Shown here in pieces: positions 1 to 6,603 of a stretch of DNA of 26,452 nucleotides. Each line of letters opens with the position of its first letter. The stretch's first letter is position 1. Below the pieces are notes generated by a model, which saw nothing but the letters and a program-made list of their open reading frames with translations, ran no database searches and was not told the DNA's origin. Location: assembly GCA_035516895.1 (NCBI GenBank), contig DATIZY010000053.1, positions 1 through 26,452 on the forward strand. Direction: 5' to 3'. Position numbers and translations under genes: made by a program. This DNA comes from Gp7-AA10 sp035516895 (GTDB lineage: Bacteria; Acidobacteriota; Thermoanaerobaculia; Gp7-AA8).

Positions 1-1008
1 CGGCTCGTCGAATACTTCGACGACGATCCGTGTAGGCGGCTCTATCCGATGGCGGCCCCGCAGGCGATGAATGGAGCGCTGCGGAAGGACGCGCTCGACG
101 AGGTGAAGGCGAAGAGTCTCGGCGTGACGATCGAGGCGCGCTACACCGTCGGCGAGTACGACATCCTCATCCTCTCCGCCGAGCAGAGCAACGGACTCGA
201 GACGTGGCTGCGCGAGAACGGCTACCGCATCCCGCGAGGCGCGTCGTCCGTTCTCGCGAGCTACATCCGCCAGAACATGAAGTTCTTCGTCGCGAAGGTG
301 AATCTCAACGAACAGGCGAAGCTCGGCTTCAACTACCTGCGGCCGATTCAGGTCGCGTACGAATCGCCGAAGTTCATGCTGCCGATCCGCCTCGGCACCG
401 TGAACGCGGACGGTCCGCAGGAGCTGTTCGTCTACGCGCTCACGCGGAAGGGCCGCGTCGAGACGACGAACTACCGCACGGTCAAGCTTCCGACGGACGT
501 CGATGTGCCGCTGTACGTCCGCGACGATTTCGCGCCCTTCTACAAAGCGCTCTTCAACGAGCAGGTGCGCAAGGACGACATGACGACCGTCTTCACCGAG
601 TATGCGTGGGACATGAACTGGTGCGATCCGTGCGCCGCCAATCCGCTCTCCCGCGACGAGCTCCATCGCCTCGGCGTGTTCTGGGTCGATGTGAACGGCA
701 GCGGCGCGTCGGACGTTTTCCTCACCCGTCTGCACGTGCGCTACGACCGCGACCATTTCCCCGAGGATCTGGTGTTTCAGGAGACGGGCGATCGACAGAA
801 CTTTCAGGCGCGCTACGTCCTGCATCATCCGTGGAACGGCGATTCGCAATGCGATGCGGCAATGGAGTATCGCCGCAACCTTCGCGACCGGCAGGAGAGG
901 GAAGCGCGCAATCTCGCGTCGCTCACCGGATGGGAGATCAACGATGTGCGACGGAAGATGAATCTCGCCTCGACGCCGCCGCGCGAGAAGAAGTGGTGGG
1001 AGTGGTAA
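1..1008 (+). CDS. DUF2330 family protein (3' part, start lies outside the window)
   Basis: The frame is open to the left edge, and the residues before the first ATG at 49 (LVEYFDDDPC) look like family sequence, so the gene is cut by the window and does not start at 49. At least 335 residues are visible. The block around YAWDMNWCDPC (in-window codons near 600-640) and the stretch KFFVAKVNL resemble DUF2330 proteins, which are usually exported or membrane-anchored and have no known function. The tail is rich in Trp, Lys and Arg (KKWWEW). No membrane segment is visible in the part present, so any signal peptide must be upstream. The gene converges on the next one, with a strong hairpin between them. 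The family call is from memory of the motifs; function is unknown. Confidence 0.75.
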   Translation, partial: RLVEYFDDDPCRRLYPMAAPQAMNGALRKDALDEVKAKSLGVTIEARYTVGEYDILILSAEQSNGLETWLRENGYRIPRGASSVLASYIRQNMKFFVAKVNLNEQAKLGFNYLRPIQVAYESPKFMLPIRLGTVNADGPQELFVYALTRKGRVETTNYRTVKLPTDVDVPLYVRDDFAPFYKALFNEQVRKDDMTTVFTEYAWDMNWCDPCAANPLSRDELHRLGVFWVDVNGSGASDVFLTRLHVRYDRDHFPEDLVFQETGDRQNFQARYVLHHPWNGDSQCDAAMEYRRNLRDRQEREARNLASLTGWEINDVRRKMNLASTPPREKKWWEW

Positions 1009-1018
1009 CGCCTGTGTG

Positions 1019-1050
1019 ATCCCTCACCCGTTCCCTCGCGGGTGAGGGGT
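1019..1050. terminator. Bidirectional hairpin between convergent genes
   Basis: CCCTCACCCG (1021-1030) pairs perfectly with CGGGTGAGGG (1039-1048) across an 8-base loop. The stem can extend to 1019/1050 with one G-T pair. It lies 10 bases after the DUF2330 stop and touches the stop codon of the opposing gene, so it could end transcription from both sides. There is no clear T-run on either side, so an intrinsic terminator is likely but not certain. Confidence 0.6.
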
Positions 1051-1442
1051 CATTTGAACAGCGCGCCGATCAGCACGATCAGCAGTGAGACGATCGCGAT
1101 CGCGAGCGGCGCAAACAGAATGACGAGAATGAACGCCGCGACTCCGCGGCGTTTCGTTTCATTCGCGCGCACATCGCTCGACAGCTCGGTGATGTAGTCG
1201 GGTTCGGGCTCGTCAAATCGCGCGAGGTAGTCGCGCGCTTCGTCGTAGGCGATCGACGGGACCATCAGAACGACCGAGCGTCCCGGCATCAACGGCGCTT
1301 CGCGGCCGGTGACTTGCGTTCCGCCGGCCTGCTCGTAGCGAACGTGACAGTCGACGCCCTGCTCCTGCAAAAGCGCGGCGGCCAATTCGACGGACGAAAA
1401 ATCGCCGCGGAAGACTTCACGAAATCCGGCGTCCTCGGGCAT
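1050..1442 (-). CDS. DUF2007-like small membrane protein
   Basis: This encodes 130 residues from the chosen ATG at 1442. The N-terminal half (FREVFRGDFSSVELAAALLQ, then a basic and Gly-rich middle and VVLMVPSIAYDEARDYL) has the look of DUF2007, a small ferredoxin-like fold often called a putative signal-transducing domain. The last 35 residues form one or two hydrophobic segments after a KRR motif, so the soluble part is tethered to the membrane. A longer start at 1481 would add 13 residues but would overlap the divergent gene starting at 1460, so I prefer 1442. Neither start has a good Shine-Dalgarno sequence. The family assignment is tentative, and no partner is evident from the context. 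Confidence 0.6.
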   Translation of the reverse strand: MPEDAGFREVFRGDFSSVELAAALLQEQGVDCHVRYEQAGGTQVTGREAPLMPGRSVVLMVPSIAYDEARDYLARFDEPEPDYITELSSDVRANETKRRGVAAFILVILFAPLAIAIVSLLIVLIGALFK

Positions 1443-1459
1443 GCGCGGATAATGAGAAC

Positions 1460-1684
1460 ATGAAAAAATCCGATTTGACATTTCCCGAGCTGATGTTCGT
1501 CGTCGGCACGCGCGCGGCGCTCGGCGCGGGAATCGGCCTGTTGCTCTCCACGCGGCTCAGCGACTCGCAGCGAAAGATCCTCGGCCTCACGCTCGTGGCG
1601 ATCGGCGGCGTCACGACGATTCCGTCAGCGATGGCGGTCAGGCGCGCCTTTCGATCGACGCGCGATGCCAGCGACGCCGAGTAG
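1460..1684 (+). CDS. Small two-helix membrane protein, unknown function
   Basis: This 74-residue protein starts MKKSDLTFPELMFVVGTRAA. It has two hydrophobic stretches, roughly residues 11-30 and 41-60, separated by a short polar segment with SDSQRK, and ends in a charged tail. It starts only 17 bases from the divergent DUF2007-like gene and ends 2 bases before the convergent MFS gene. GAGA sits just before the ATG as a weak ribosome site. I do not recognise the family. The clean amphipathic layout and the tight packing argue that it is a real gene rather than a shadow. Confidence 0.6.
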   Translation: MKKSDLTFPELMFVVGTRAALGAGIGLLLSTRLSDSQRKILGLTLVAIGGVTTIPSAMAVRRAFRSTRDASDAE

Positions 1685-1686
1685 CA

Positions 1687-2907
1687 CTAACCGCGTCCGC
1701 CGGCGAGCTTGGAGGCCTCCGGAAGCGATCGCAGCCGCATCATGGCCACGATGCCGAGGAACGGGCCGGGAGCGAGGAAGGCGAAGGCGTAGCGCCAGCC
1801 GATGTGAGCGACGAGCACCGGCACCAAACCGATCGTCAGCGTGGTGATCAGAAATCCGATACATGTCTGAATCGTCAGCGCCGTGCCGATGTAGCGTGGA
1901 TCGCCGAGCTCCGTGACGCACGCGGAAAACTGCGCGGAATCGGCGACAACGCTCGCGCCCCAGATCAGCGCGATCGCGAGGAGCGCATACTCCGAGCGGC
2001 CGAAAACGAAGCCGATCGCGATGCAGCAGGCGCCGCTGATCGCCATGGCGGTCGAGGCGACGACCGTCCGACCGGCGCGATCGGCGAGCAGACCCGCGGC
2101 AACGCAGCCGACCGCCCCGCTCCCGATCACGACGAACGACGCCACCTCGGCCAGCTTCGGGCTCATCGCGGCACGGAACATCGCCGGCGCCCACGTCCAC
2201 ATCGCGTACAGCTCCCACATGTGGCCGAAGTAGCCGAAGTTCGCGAGGCGCACGCCGCGATTGCGAACGATGTCGGTGACCTGCGTCAGATCGAACGGCT
2301 GATTCGGCAGCGCATACGGCCCATCGTGCAACAGAAGAACGATCAGCGCGCCGGCGAGAGCGGAGAGCGAGGCGAAGCTGACGTTGATCCGCCAGCTCGA
2401 CGAGCCGACTGCGTTGACGAGGTACGGCGATGATTTGCCGAGCGTCAGCGCGCCGATGAGAACGCCGAGGGCGAAGCCGCGGCCGACGCGGAACCAGGTG
2501 GCGATCACTTTCATCGCCGGCGGATAAACGCCGGCGAGAAACATCCCGGTCAGAAAGCGAAGCGCGATCGCCGGCGCGGCGGAATGCGTCGTCCACGCGA
2601 GGATCGCATTGACTGCCGCGCCGCCGAACGCGCACAGCGCGAAAAGATGCCGAGCGCGGATCACGTCAGGCAAATTGAAAATCGCGCTCGCGAGTGTCCC
2701 GGCGACGAATCCGATCTGCACCGCGAGCGTGAGCCATGCGGTGGTCGATCCGTCGAGATGCCACTCCCGCGCGATCTGCGGCGCGACTGCCGAGACGGCG
2801 AACCACAGCGACATGCCGAGCAGGAGCGCGGCGGCAAGGAGGACGAGCGCGGTCCAGCGGCTCATCCGCACACTTTCGCTGCCTGAATTGAGTTCGTCCG
2901 TCGTCAT
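1687..2907 (-). CDS. MFS transporter
   Basis: This is a 406-residue protein with about twelve hydrophobic segments along its length, the normal size of a Major Facilitator Superfamily carrier. The first helix region (LLLGMSLWFAVSAVAPQIAR) and the loops with Gly/Arg patterns such as RFLTGMFLAGVYPPAMK and DRAGR fit the 12-helix fold and its conserved inter-helix loops. It resembles the nitrate/cyanate and sugar-phosphate type branches, but the substrate cannot be told from sequence. The start at 2907 lacks a Shine-Dalgarno sequence; a second ATG at 2865, right before the first helix, is possible. The gene is divergent from the DUF2089 operon. Confidence 0.85.
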   Translation of the reverse strand: MTTDELNSGSESVRMSRWTALVLLAAALLLGMSLWFAVSAVAPQIAREWHLDGSTTAWLTLAVQIGFVAGTLASAIFNLPDVIRARHLFALCAFGGAAVNAILAWTTHSAAPAIALRFLTGMFLAGVYPPAMKVIATWFRVGRGFALGVLIGALTLGKSSPYLVNAVGSSSWRINVSFASLSALAGALIVLLLHDGPYALPNQPFDLTQVTDIVRNRGVRLANFGYFGHMWELYAMWTWAPAMFRAAMSPKLAEVASFVVIGSGAVGCVAAGLLADRAGRTVVASTAMAISGACCIAIGFVFGRSEYALLAIALIWGASVVADSAQFSACVTELGDPRYIGTALTIQTCIGFLITTLTIGLVPVLVAHIGWRYAFAFLAPGPFLGIVAMMRLRSLPEASKLAGGRG

Positions 2908-2978
2908 GGAGCGCGGTATTTCACCACGAAGGAATGGCGAATACCCGTACCCGAGATGAAGATTTGCTTTTCACCCTC

Positions 2979-3007
2979 TTGACAATTCATAAAATGAATC
3001 CTATGTT
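2979..3007 (+). promoter_or_regulatory. Near-consensus sigma-70 promoter for the DUF2089 operon
   Basis: A perfect -35 box TTGACA (2979-2984) is followed by a 17-base spacer and TATGTT (3002-3007), which matches the -10 consensus at four of six bases. The surrounding 2960-3055 is strikingly A+T-rich against the G+C-rich background. Transcription would start near 3013-3015, about 10 bases before the ATG at 3024. This argues that the more upstream in-frame ATGs at 2934, 2994 and 3003 are not the start. Confidence 0.65.
2985..2999. promoter_or_regulatory. Palindrome inside the promoter spacer, possible operator
   Basis: ATTCAT-AAA-ATGAAT is a perfect inverted repeat with 6-base arms and a 3-base centre. 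It fills the gap between the -35 and -10 boxes. A dimeric repressor bound here would block RNA polymerase. The HTH protein encoded just downstream is the obvious candidate, but this is inference; chance palindromes are easier in A+T-rich sequence. Confidence 0.45.
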
Positions 3008-3023
3008 TAAGAAAATTGATTTT

Positions 3024-3386
3024 ATGCACTGGCAAGAATTAATAAAATTGATTCCAAGCGAGCATGTGGTGGTGGAGAGGGTCCGTTTGCCGGGGAAGAA
3101 CCTCGCTCTCGAGGGATCGTTCGAGCTGCCTGACCTGGCGAGGCTCAGCGCGGAGGACCAGGTGTTCGTGACCGCGTTCCTGCGGAGCCATGGGTCGATC
3201 AAGGAGATGGAGCAGACCTTCGGGATCAGCTATCCCACCGTGAAGGCGCGTCTGAACCGGATCGCCGGGTCCTTGAAGTTCGTGGAAACGAACGCGATGC
3301 CATCGCGCGCGGAGATCATGGAACGGCTGCGGAGCGGGAAGATCAGCGCAGAAGAAGCCGTGCGGCAGCTGGAGGCACTGCGATGA
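3024..3386 (+). CDS. DUF2089-type HTH protein with C-terminal SHOCT-like segment
   Basis: From the ATG at 3024 this is 120 residues (MHWQELIKLIP...). Residues 29-82 match the DUF2089 pattern: FELPDLARLSAEDQVFV, then a helix-turn-helix-like stretch SHGSIKEMEQTFGISYPTVK. The zinc-ribbon cysteines found at the N terminus of many DUF2089 proteins are absent. Residues 93-118 (EIMERLRSGKISAEEA) form a short SHOCT-like helical hairpin also seen in the third gene of the operon. The HTH suggests DNA binding, though DUF2089 proteins are not functionally characterised to my knowledge. The stop overlaps the next start by four bases (ATGA). A longer form from 2934 is possible, but it would run through the promoter. 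Confidence 0.75.
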   Translation: MHWQELIKLIPSEHVVVERVRLPGKNLALEGSFELPDLARLSAEDQVFVTAFLRSHGSIKEMEQTFGISYPTVKARLNRIAGSLKFVETNAMPSRAEIMERLRSGKISAEEAVRQLEALR

Positions 3387-3640
3387 TTCCGCTCATCGCA
3401 CGAATTCGCGTCCGCCGGCGGACGCATTCTCTTGGACTTTGGATTCCGTTGTTCTTCATCTGGATCGTTCTCCTGCCGGTCATCCTGCTGCTGATTCCAG
3501 TCTTCGTCATCGCCTGCGTTGGATTGGGCGTCCGCGCGTGGAGTGCACTGCGAAGCTGCTGGAATGTGATGAACACTCTTCCCGGAACCCGCATCGAAGC
3601 GACGAGCGGAACCGATTCGTTCGCCGTCGTCATTCATTGA
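3383..3640 (+). CDS. Small membrane protein of the DUF2089 operon
   Basis: This 85-residue protein has a basic N terminus (RIRVRRR), a long hydrophobic stretch at about 18-50 that could form two tightly spaced helices, and a polar 30-residue tail. It starts inside the stop codon of the DUF2089 gene (ATGA overlap), which implies translational coupling. It ends 11 bases before the third gene. I do not recognise the family. Its position between two SHOCT-like proteins suggests it is a membrane anchor or sensor for them, which is inference from layout only. Confidence 0.7.
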   Translation: MIPLIARIRVRRRTHSLGLWIPLFFIWIVLLPVILLLIPVFVIACVGLGVRAWSALRSCWNVMNTLPGTRIEATSGTDSFAVVIH

Positions 3641-3651
3641 AGGAGCTCAAC

Positions 3652-4062
3652 ATGCCGGAACATCGTCGTGAAGTACTGGAAATGCTGGCCAAGGGTCAGA
3701 TCACCGCTGACGAGGCAGAGCGGTTGCTCAATGCTCTCGAGGGGACGCGCACCGATCCCGCGGAGGGGTCGCCAAGGAAGCCGAAATACCTGCGCGTGCT
3801 GGTCGAGGGAACTGAAAACGGCTCGCCGCTGAAAGCGAACGTTCGCGCGCCGATGGATCTGCTGCGCGCGGGCGTGCGGCTCGCGAGTCTGATTCCGCCG
3901 CAGGCACGAACGCACGTCAACGAAGCGATGCACGAGCATGGCGTGCACCTCGACCTCAATCAGATCAAACCGGAGAACCTCGAACAGCTCGTCGATCAGC
4001 TCGGCGACATCACTGTCGACGTCGACAACGAAGGAATGAAGGTCCGCGTTTTCTGCGAATAG
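3652..4062 (+). CDS. SHOCT-like domain protein, unknown function
   Basis: This is a 136-residue protein. The start at 3652 is fixed by a strong ribosome site (AGGAG at 3641-3645, 6 bases away); the frame is open further upstream but without such support. Residues 4-29 (REVLEMLAKGQITADEAERL) are a SHOCT-like hairpin of the kind found at the N terminus of YvlB/LiaX-type envelope-stress proteins. It matches the tail of the first operon gene at about half of 24 positions. The rest (YLRVLVEG, then LIPPQA and a final VDNEGMKVRVFCE) is a conserved-looking soluble domain with no catalytic motif I can name. Probably a cytoplasmic partner of the two preceding products. Confidence 0.75.
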   Translation: MPEHRREVLEMLAKGQITADEAERLLNALEGTRTDPAEGSPRKPKYLRVLVEGTENGSPLKANVRAPMDLLRAGVRLASLIPPQARTHVNEAMHEHGVHLDLNQIKPENLEQLVDQLGDITVDVDNEGMKVRVFCE

Positions 4063-4081
4063 GCGCGGCAGTTGACTGTGC

Positions 4082-6202
4082 CTACTGCCTGACCACCCAC
4101 ACCTCTTCGGGCGCGAGCGTCTTGTGGCCGGCCGGTTTGCCGGTCTCGAGATCGGTTCCCGGCAGCGTCACCTCGACCGGCGCGTCGTTGTGATTGAACG
4201 CCACGACGATCCGATCGGCGCCCGATTGCAGCTGCCGGATCTCCACGCCCGCCGGTGCGAGCGACGGATGCGCGACGCCGGCCCAGTCGAGCATCGAGCG
4301 GATGAAGTTGCCGAGCGATTCTTCGCGATCGGATTCGAAGGCGGAACCGAGGAACGTGCCGGCGACCATGATGCGTCCGTTGCCGAACTGGTTCGTCACG
4401 ATTGCCGGCGACCCGTCGTCGAAATGCGCGACCGCGTTGCCGGACAGCGACTCCTCGTACAACTGCCCTTTGAAATGTTCGCCGCTGTCGAGGATCACGC
4501 TCGCTTTTCCGCTCGCGGTCATGTGCACTGCGGTCTCGCGGCAGCTGCAGACTTCGTTCAGACCGAAGCCGGGGATGATCTCTTTCGCTTTGCCGTTCTC
4601 GTCGTTCCACGCGAGGCGCGCTTCCGCGACGACCGCGCCGCCGCTCTGCACGAACTCACGGATCGCATTGGCTGCCGTCTCGGAGATCATCAGCGGATAC
4701 GGAATGATGAGCAACTTGTAATGGCGCTTATTTATATCGTTAATGTGCACGAAATCGACAGGCACATTCGTTGGAAAAAGCGCGCGGTAGTAGCCGAGCA
4801 TCGAACGGCGCGGCATCGATTCCGTCTCGCTCTGTGCCGATGACGGCGCAGCCCCCTGCCGCCCGCCCACCATGTACGCGAGCGGGTTGTAGACGATGCC
4901 GACTTCGGCCGGCACGGGATGCGCGTTCAGAAACAGCGCGCGATTCGCGTCGATCGTTTTCGCGACCGCGCCGGCGGCCCGCGCGCGATCGGTGATCGTT
5001 CCGTCGAGATTGATGAGTCCGAAGCCGCCCGATTCGTAGCCGGAGCTCATCGGATACCACGCGTACACGCTGACCGCTTTCGCGCCGCGCGCGAGCGCGC
5101 TCCACATCCACATGCGAAGGTCGGCCGCGGTGACGGTCGCGCTCACGCGAAGCGCAACGGTGCCGAATCCGCCCTGCAGCTCGCCGATCCAGAATGCGCC
5201 ATTCGTCGATGAGCGCGTGAAATCGAGCAGCGCGCCGCGCCACGCCGGATCGCGTCCGACCGCGAACGAGTGCTTCGGATAAAAGGACGTCCCCCAGAAA
5301 TCGACCTGACTCGCCGCCTGCCAGTCGTCGGGATTGCCGTAGCCGTCGAGGGGCGATGTAAAAAGATCCGGCGCGGCGGCGTGGCTCGTCGCCGTCACAT
5401 TCGGCAGAACGCTCTTGACGGCGTCGTATCGCGCGCGAAGATCCTCTGAAATTTTCTGCGTGATGAACTCGCGCCAGTCGATGTAGTCGGTGTACGACAG
5501 AATCGTGCTGAGGCGATTCGGCTCGACCTCGTTCCACGATTCGAAGCGGCGGTACCACGCGCGATTGAGCGCGTCGAGCGTTCCGTATTTTTTCTGCAGC
5601 CACGACCGGAAACGCGCGACGGTGTACGGGCAAAAACAAAATTCGGGGCTGCGCATGTACGTCGCTTCGGCCCAGTTGATGACGTGCGGCTCGCTCCACA
5701 AGTCCCAGCCGATGAGCGCCGGCTTTGATTTCATCCGCTCCGCGAGTGTGGTGAAGAGGCGCAGCACGGCGGCATGCACGCCCGGATGATCGAAGCAATA
5801 GCCGGGCGCGGCCTGCGACGGCATCACTTCGCCGCTGATCGAGACGAAATGCGAGTCGGGAAACTTCTTGCCGACCCAGTCGGGCGCCGAATCGACGTAG
5901 ACCTGCACGATGAGCTCGAGGCCCTGCTCGTTCGCGAGATCGGCCAGCTGCTCGAGATTCTCGAGGTGGTATTCGCCTTCGCGCGGCTCGACGGTCGCCC
6001 AGTCGACCCACGTGCGGACGGTGTTGAACCCCACGGCTTTGATCTGGCGCAGATCGGCGCGCCACTCCGCGACGTGCGCGTGCGGATCGGGATCGAGCAT
6101 CGGCGCGCGCACCTTCCCGCCGCCGTACCAGACCGCGATCGGCAGAACGTTCGACGTCGTGGATGGGCGGGCGAGTGCGGCAGCGAGAAGCAGTCCGAGC
6201 AT
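4082..6202 (-). CDS. GH42-like exported glycoside hydrolase (beta-galactosidase type)
   Basis: The 706-residue protein fits the three-part plan of GH42 enzymes: a TIM barrel (about 20-400), a class-I glutamine amidotransferase-like 'trimerization' domain (about 425-640) and a small C-terminal beta domain. The barrel begins with FNTVRTWVDWATVEPREGEY. Glu171 in WDLWSEPH is the likely acid/base, and Glu341 in IGELQGG the likely nucleophile. GH42 acid/base sites usually read Asn-Glu; here it is Ser-Glu, a visible departure. The first 17 residues (MLGLLLAAALARPSTTS) look like a short signal peptide. The gene starts 12 bases after the lipoprotein gene and lacks a clear ribosome site, so it is probably coupled. 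Exact sugar specificity cannot be told. Confidence 0.8.
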   Translation of the reverse strand: MLGLLLAAALARPSTTSNVLPIAVWYGGGKVRAPMLDPDPHAHVAEWRADLRQIKAVGFNTVRTWVDWATVEPREGEYHLENLEQLADLANEQGLELIVQVYVDSAPDWVGKKFPDSHFVSISGEVMPSQAAPGYCFDHPGVHAAVLRLFTTLAERMKSKPALIGWDLWSEPHVINWAEATYMRSPEFCFCPYTVARFRSWLQKKYGTLDALNRAWYRRFESWNEVEPNRLSTILSYTDYIDWREFITQKISEDLRARYDAVKSVLPNVTATSHAAAPDLFTSPLDGYGNPDDWQAASQVDFWGTSFYPKHSFAVGRDPAWRGALLDFTRSSTNGAFWIGELQGGFGTVALRVSATVTAADLRMWMWSALARGAKAVSVYAWYPMSSGYESGGFGLINLDGTITDRARAAGAVAKTIDANRALFLNAHPVPAEVGIVYNPLAYMVGGRQGAAPSSAQSETESMPRRSMLGYYRALFPTNVPVDFVHINDINKRHYKLLIIPYPLMISETAANAIREFVQSGGAVVAEARLAWNDENGKAKEIIPGFGLNEVCSCRETAVHMTASGKASVILDSGEHFKGQLYEESLSGNAVAHFDDGSPAIVTNQFGNGRIMVAGTFLGSAFESDREESLGNFIRSMLDWAGVAHPSLAPAGVEIRQLQSGADRIVVAFNHNDAPVEVTLPGTDLETGKPAGHKTLAPEEVWVVRQ

Positions 6203-6214
6203 CGGACCGCGATT

Positions 6215-6592
6215 CTAATAGTCGATCAGGATGTCGGGATCGTTCACTTTCTGCGTCGTGAGATCGCGGATCGTGTATTTGTACGTCTTGCCGACCTCGA
6301 GGTCGTTGCGCAGCTGCGCCCACGCATGCGATCCCTTCCGCTTGTGCCACGCGAACGCCTCGGAGGTGATCTCGATCTCGTCGTTGCGCGACGACCCGAG
6401 AAACGCGTTGAAGATCTGGCCGTTGCCGCTGTGCACCGGATTCGTCGTGGGATTGAGCGTTCCGGGATCGATGCACGCCACTCCGTTCGGCGTGCCTTTG
6501 TCGCAGGGACTCTGGATGTTTTCCGGAAGATATGCCGTGGATGTGCAACCGATGACGAGGAGTAGAACCGAGACGATGCCGATTTTCCGCAT
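6215..6592 (-). CDS. Small putative lipoprotein
   Basis: This 125-residue protein starts with MRKIGIVSVLLLVIGC, a signal sequence ending in a lipobox with Cys16 as the lipidation site. The mature part has two more cysteines (in SPCDKGTPNGVAC) likely to form a disulfide, and a C-terminal part with KTYKYTIRDLTTQKV. The start at 6592 is set by a strong Shine-Dalgarno sequence (AGGAGG in the minus strand) that overlaps the stop codon of the kinase gene. It sits between the kinase and the GH42-like gene in one tight minus-strand run. I do not recognise the family. Confidence 0.8.
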   Translation of the reverse strand: MRKIGIVSVLLLVIGCTSTAYLPENIQSPCDKGTPNGVACIDPGTLNPTTNPVHSGNGQIFNAFLGSSRNDEIEITSEAFAWHKRKGSHAWAQLRNDLEVGKTYKYTIRDLTTQKVNDPDILIDY

Positions 6593-6603
6593 GACCTCTC
6601 CTC

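Noticed and set aside
540..725. 61-codon minus-strand frame inside the DUF2330 gene
   Set aside because: No ribosome site, no motif, fully antisense to a conserved coding region.
2934..3023. Longer N terminus for the DUF2089 protein starting at 2934
   Set aside because: It would translate the TTGACA/TATGTT promoter and its palindrome, and the added residues do not look like the family.
4740..6548. A 602-codon minus-strand frame overlapping the glycosidase gene
   Set aside because: Another reading frame of the same strand, Arg-rich and without motifs; the glycosidase frame is clearly the coding one.
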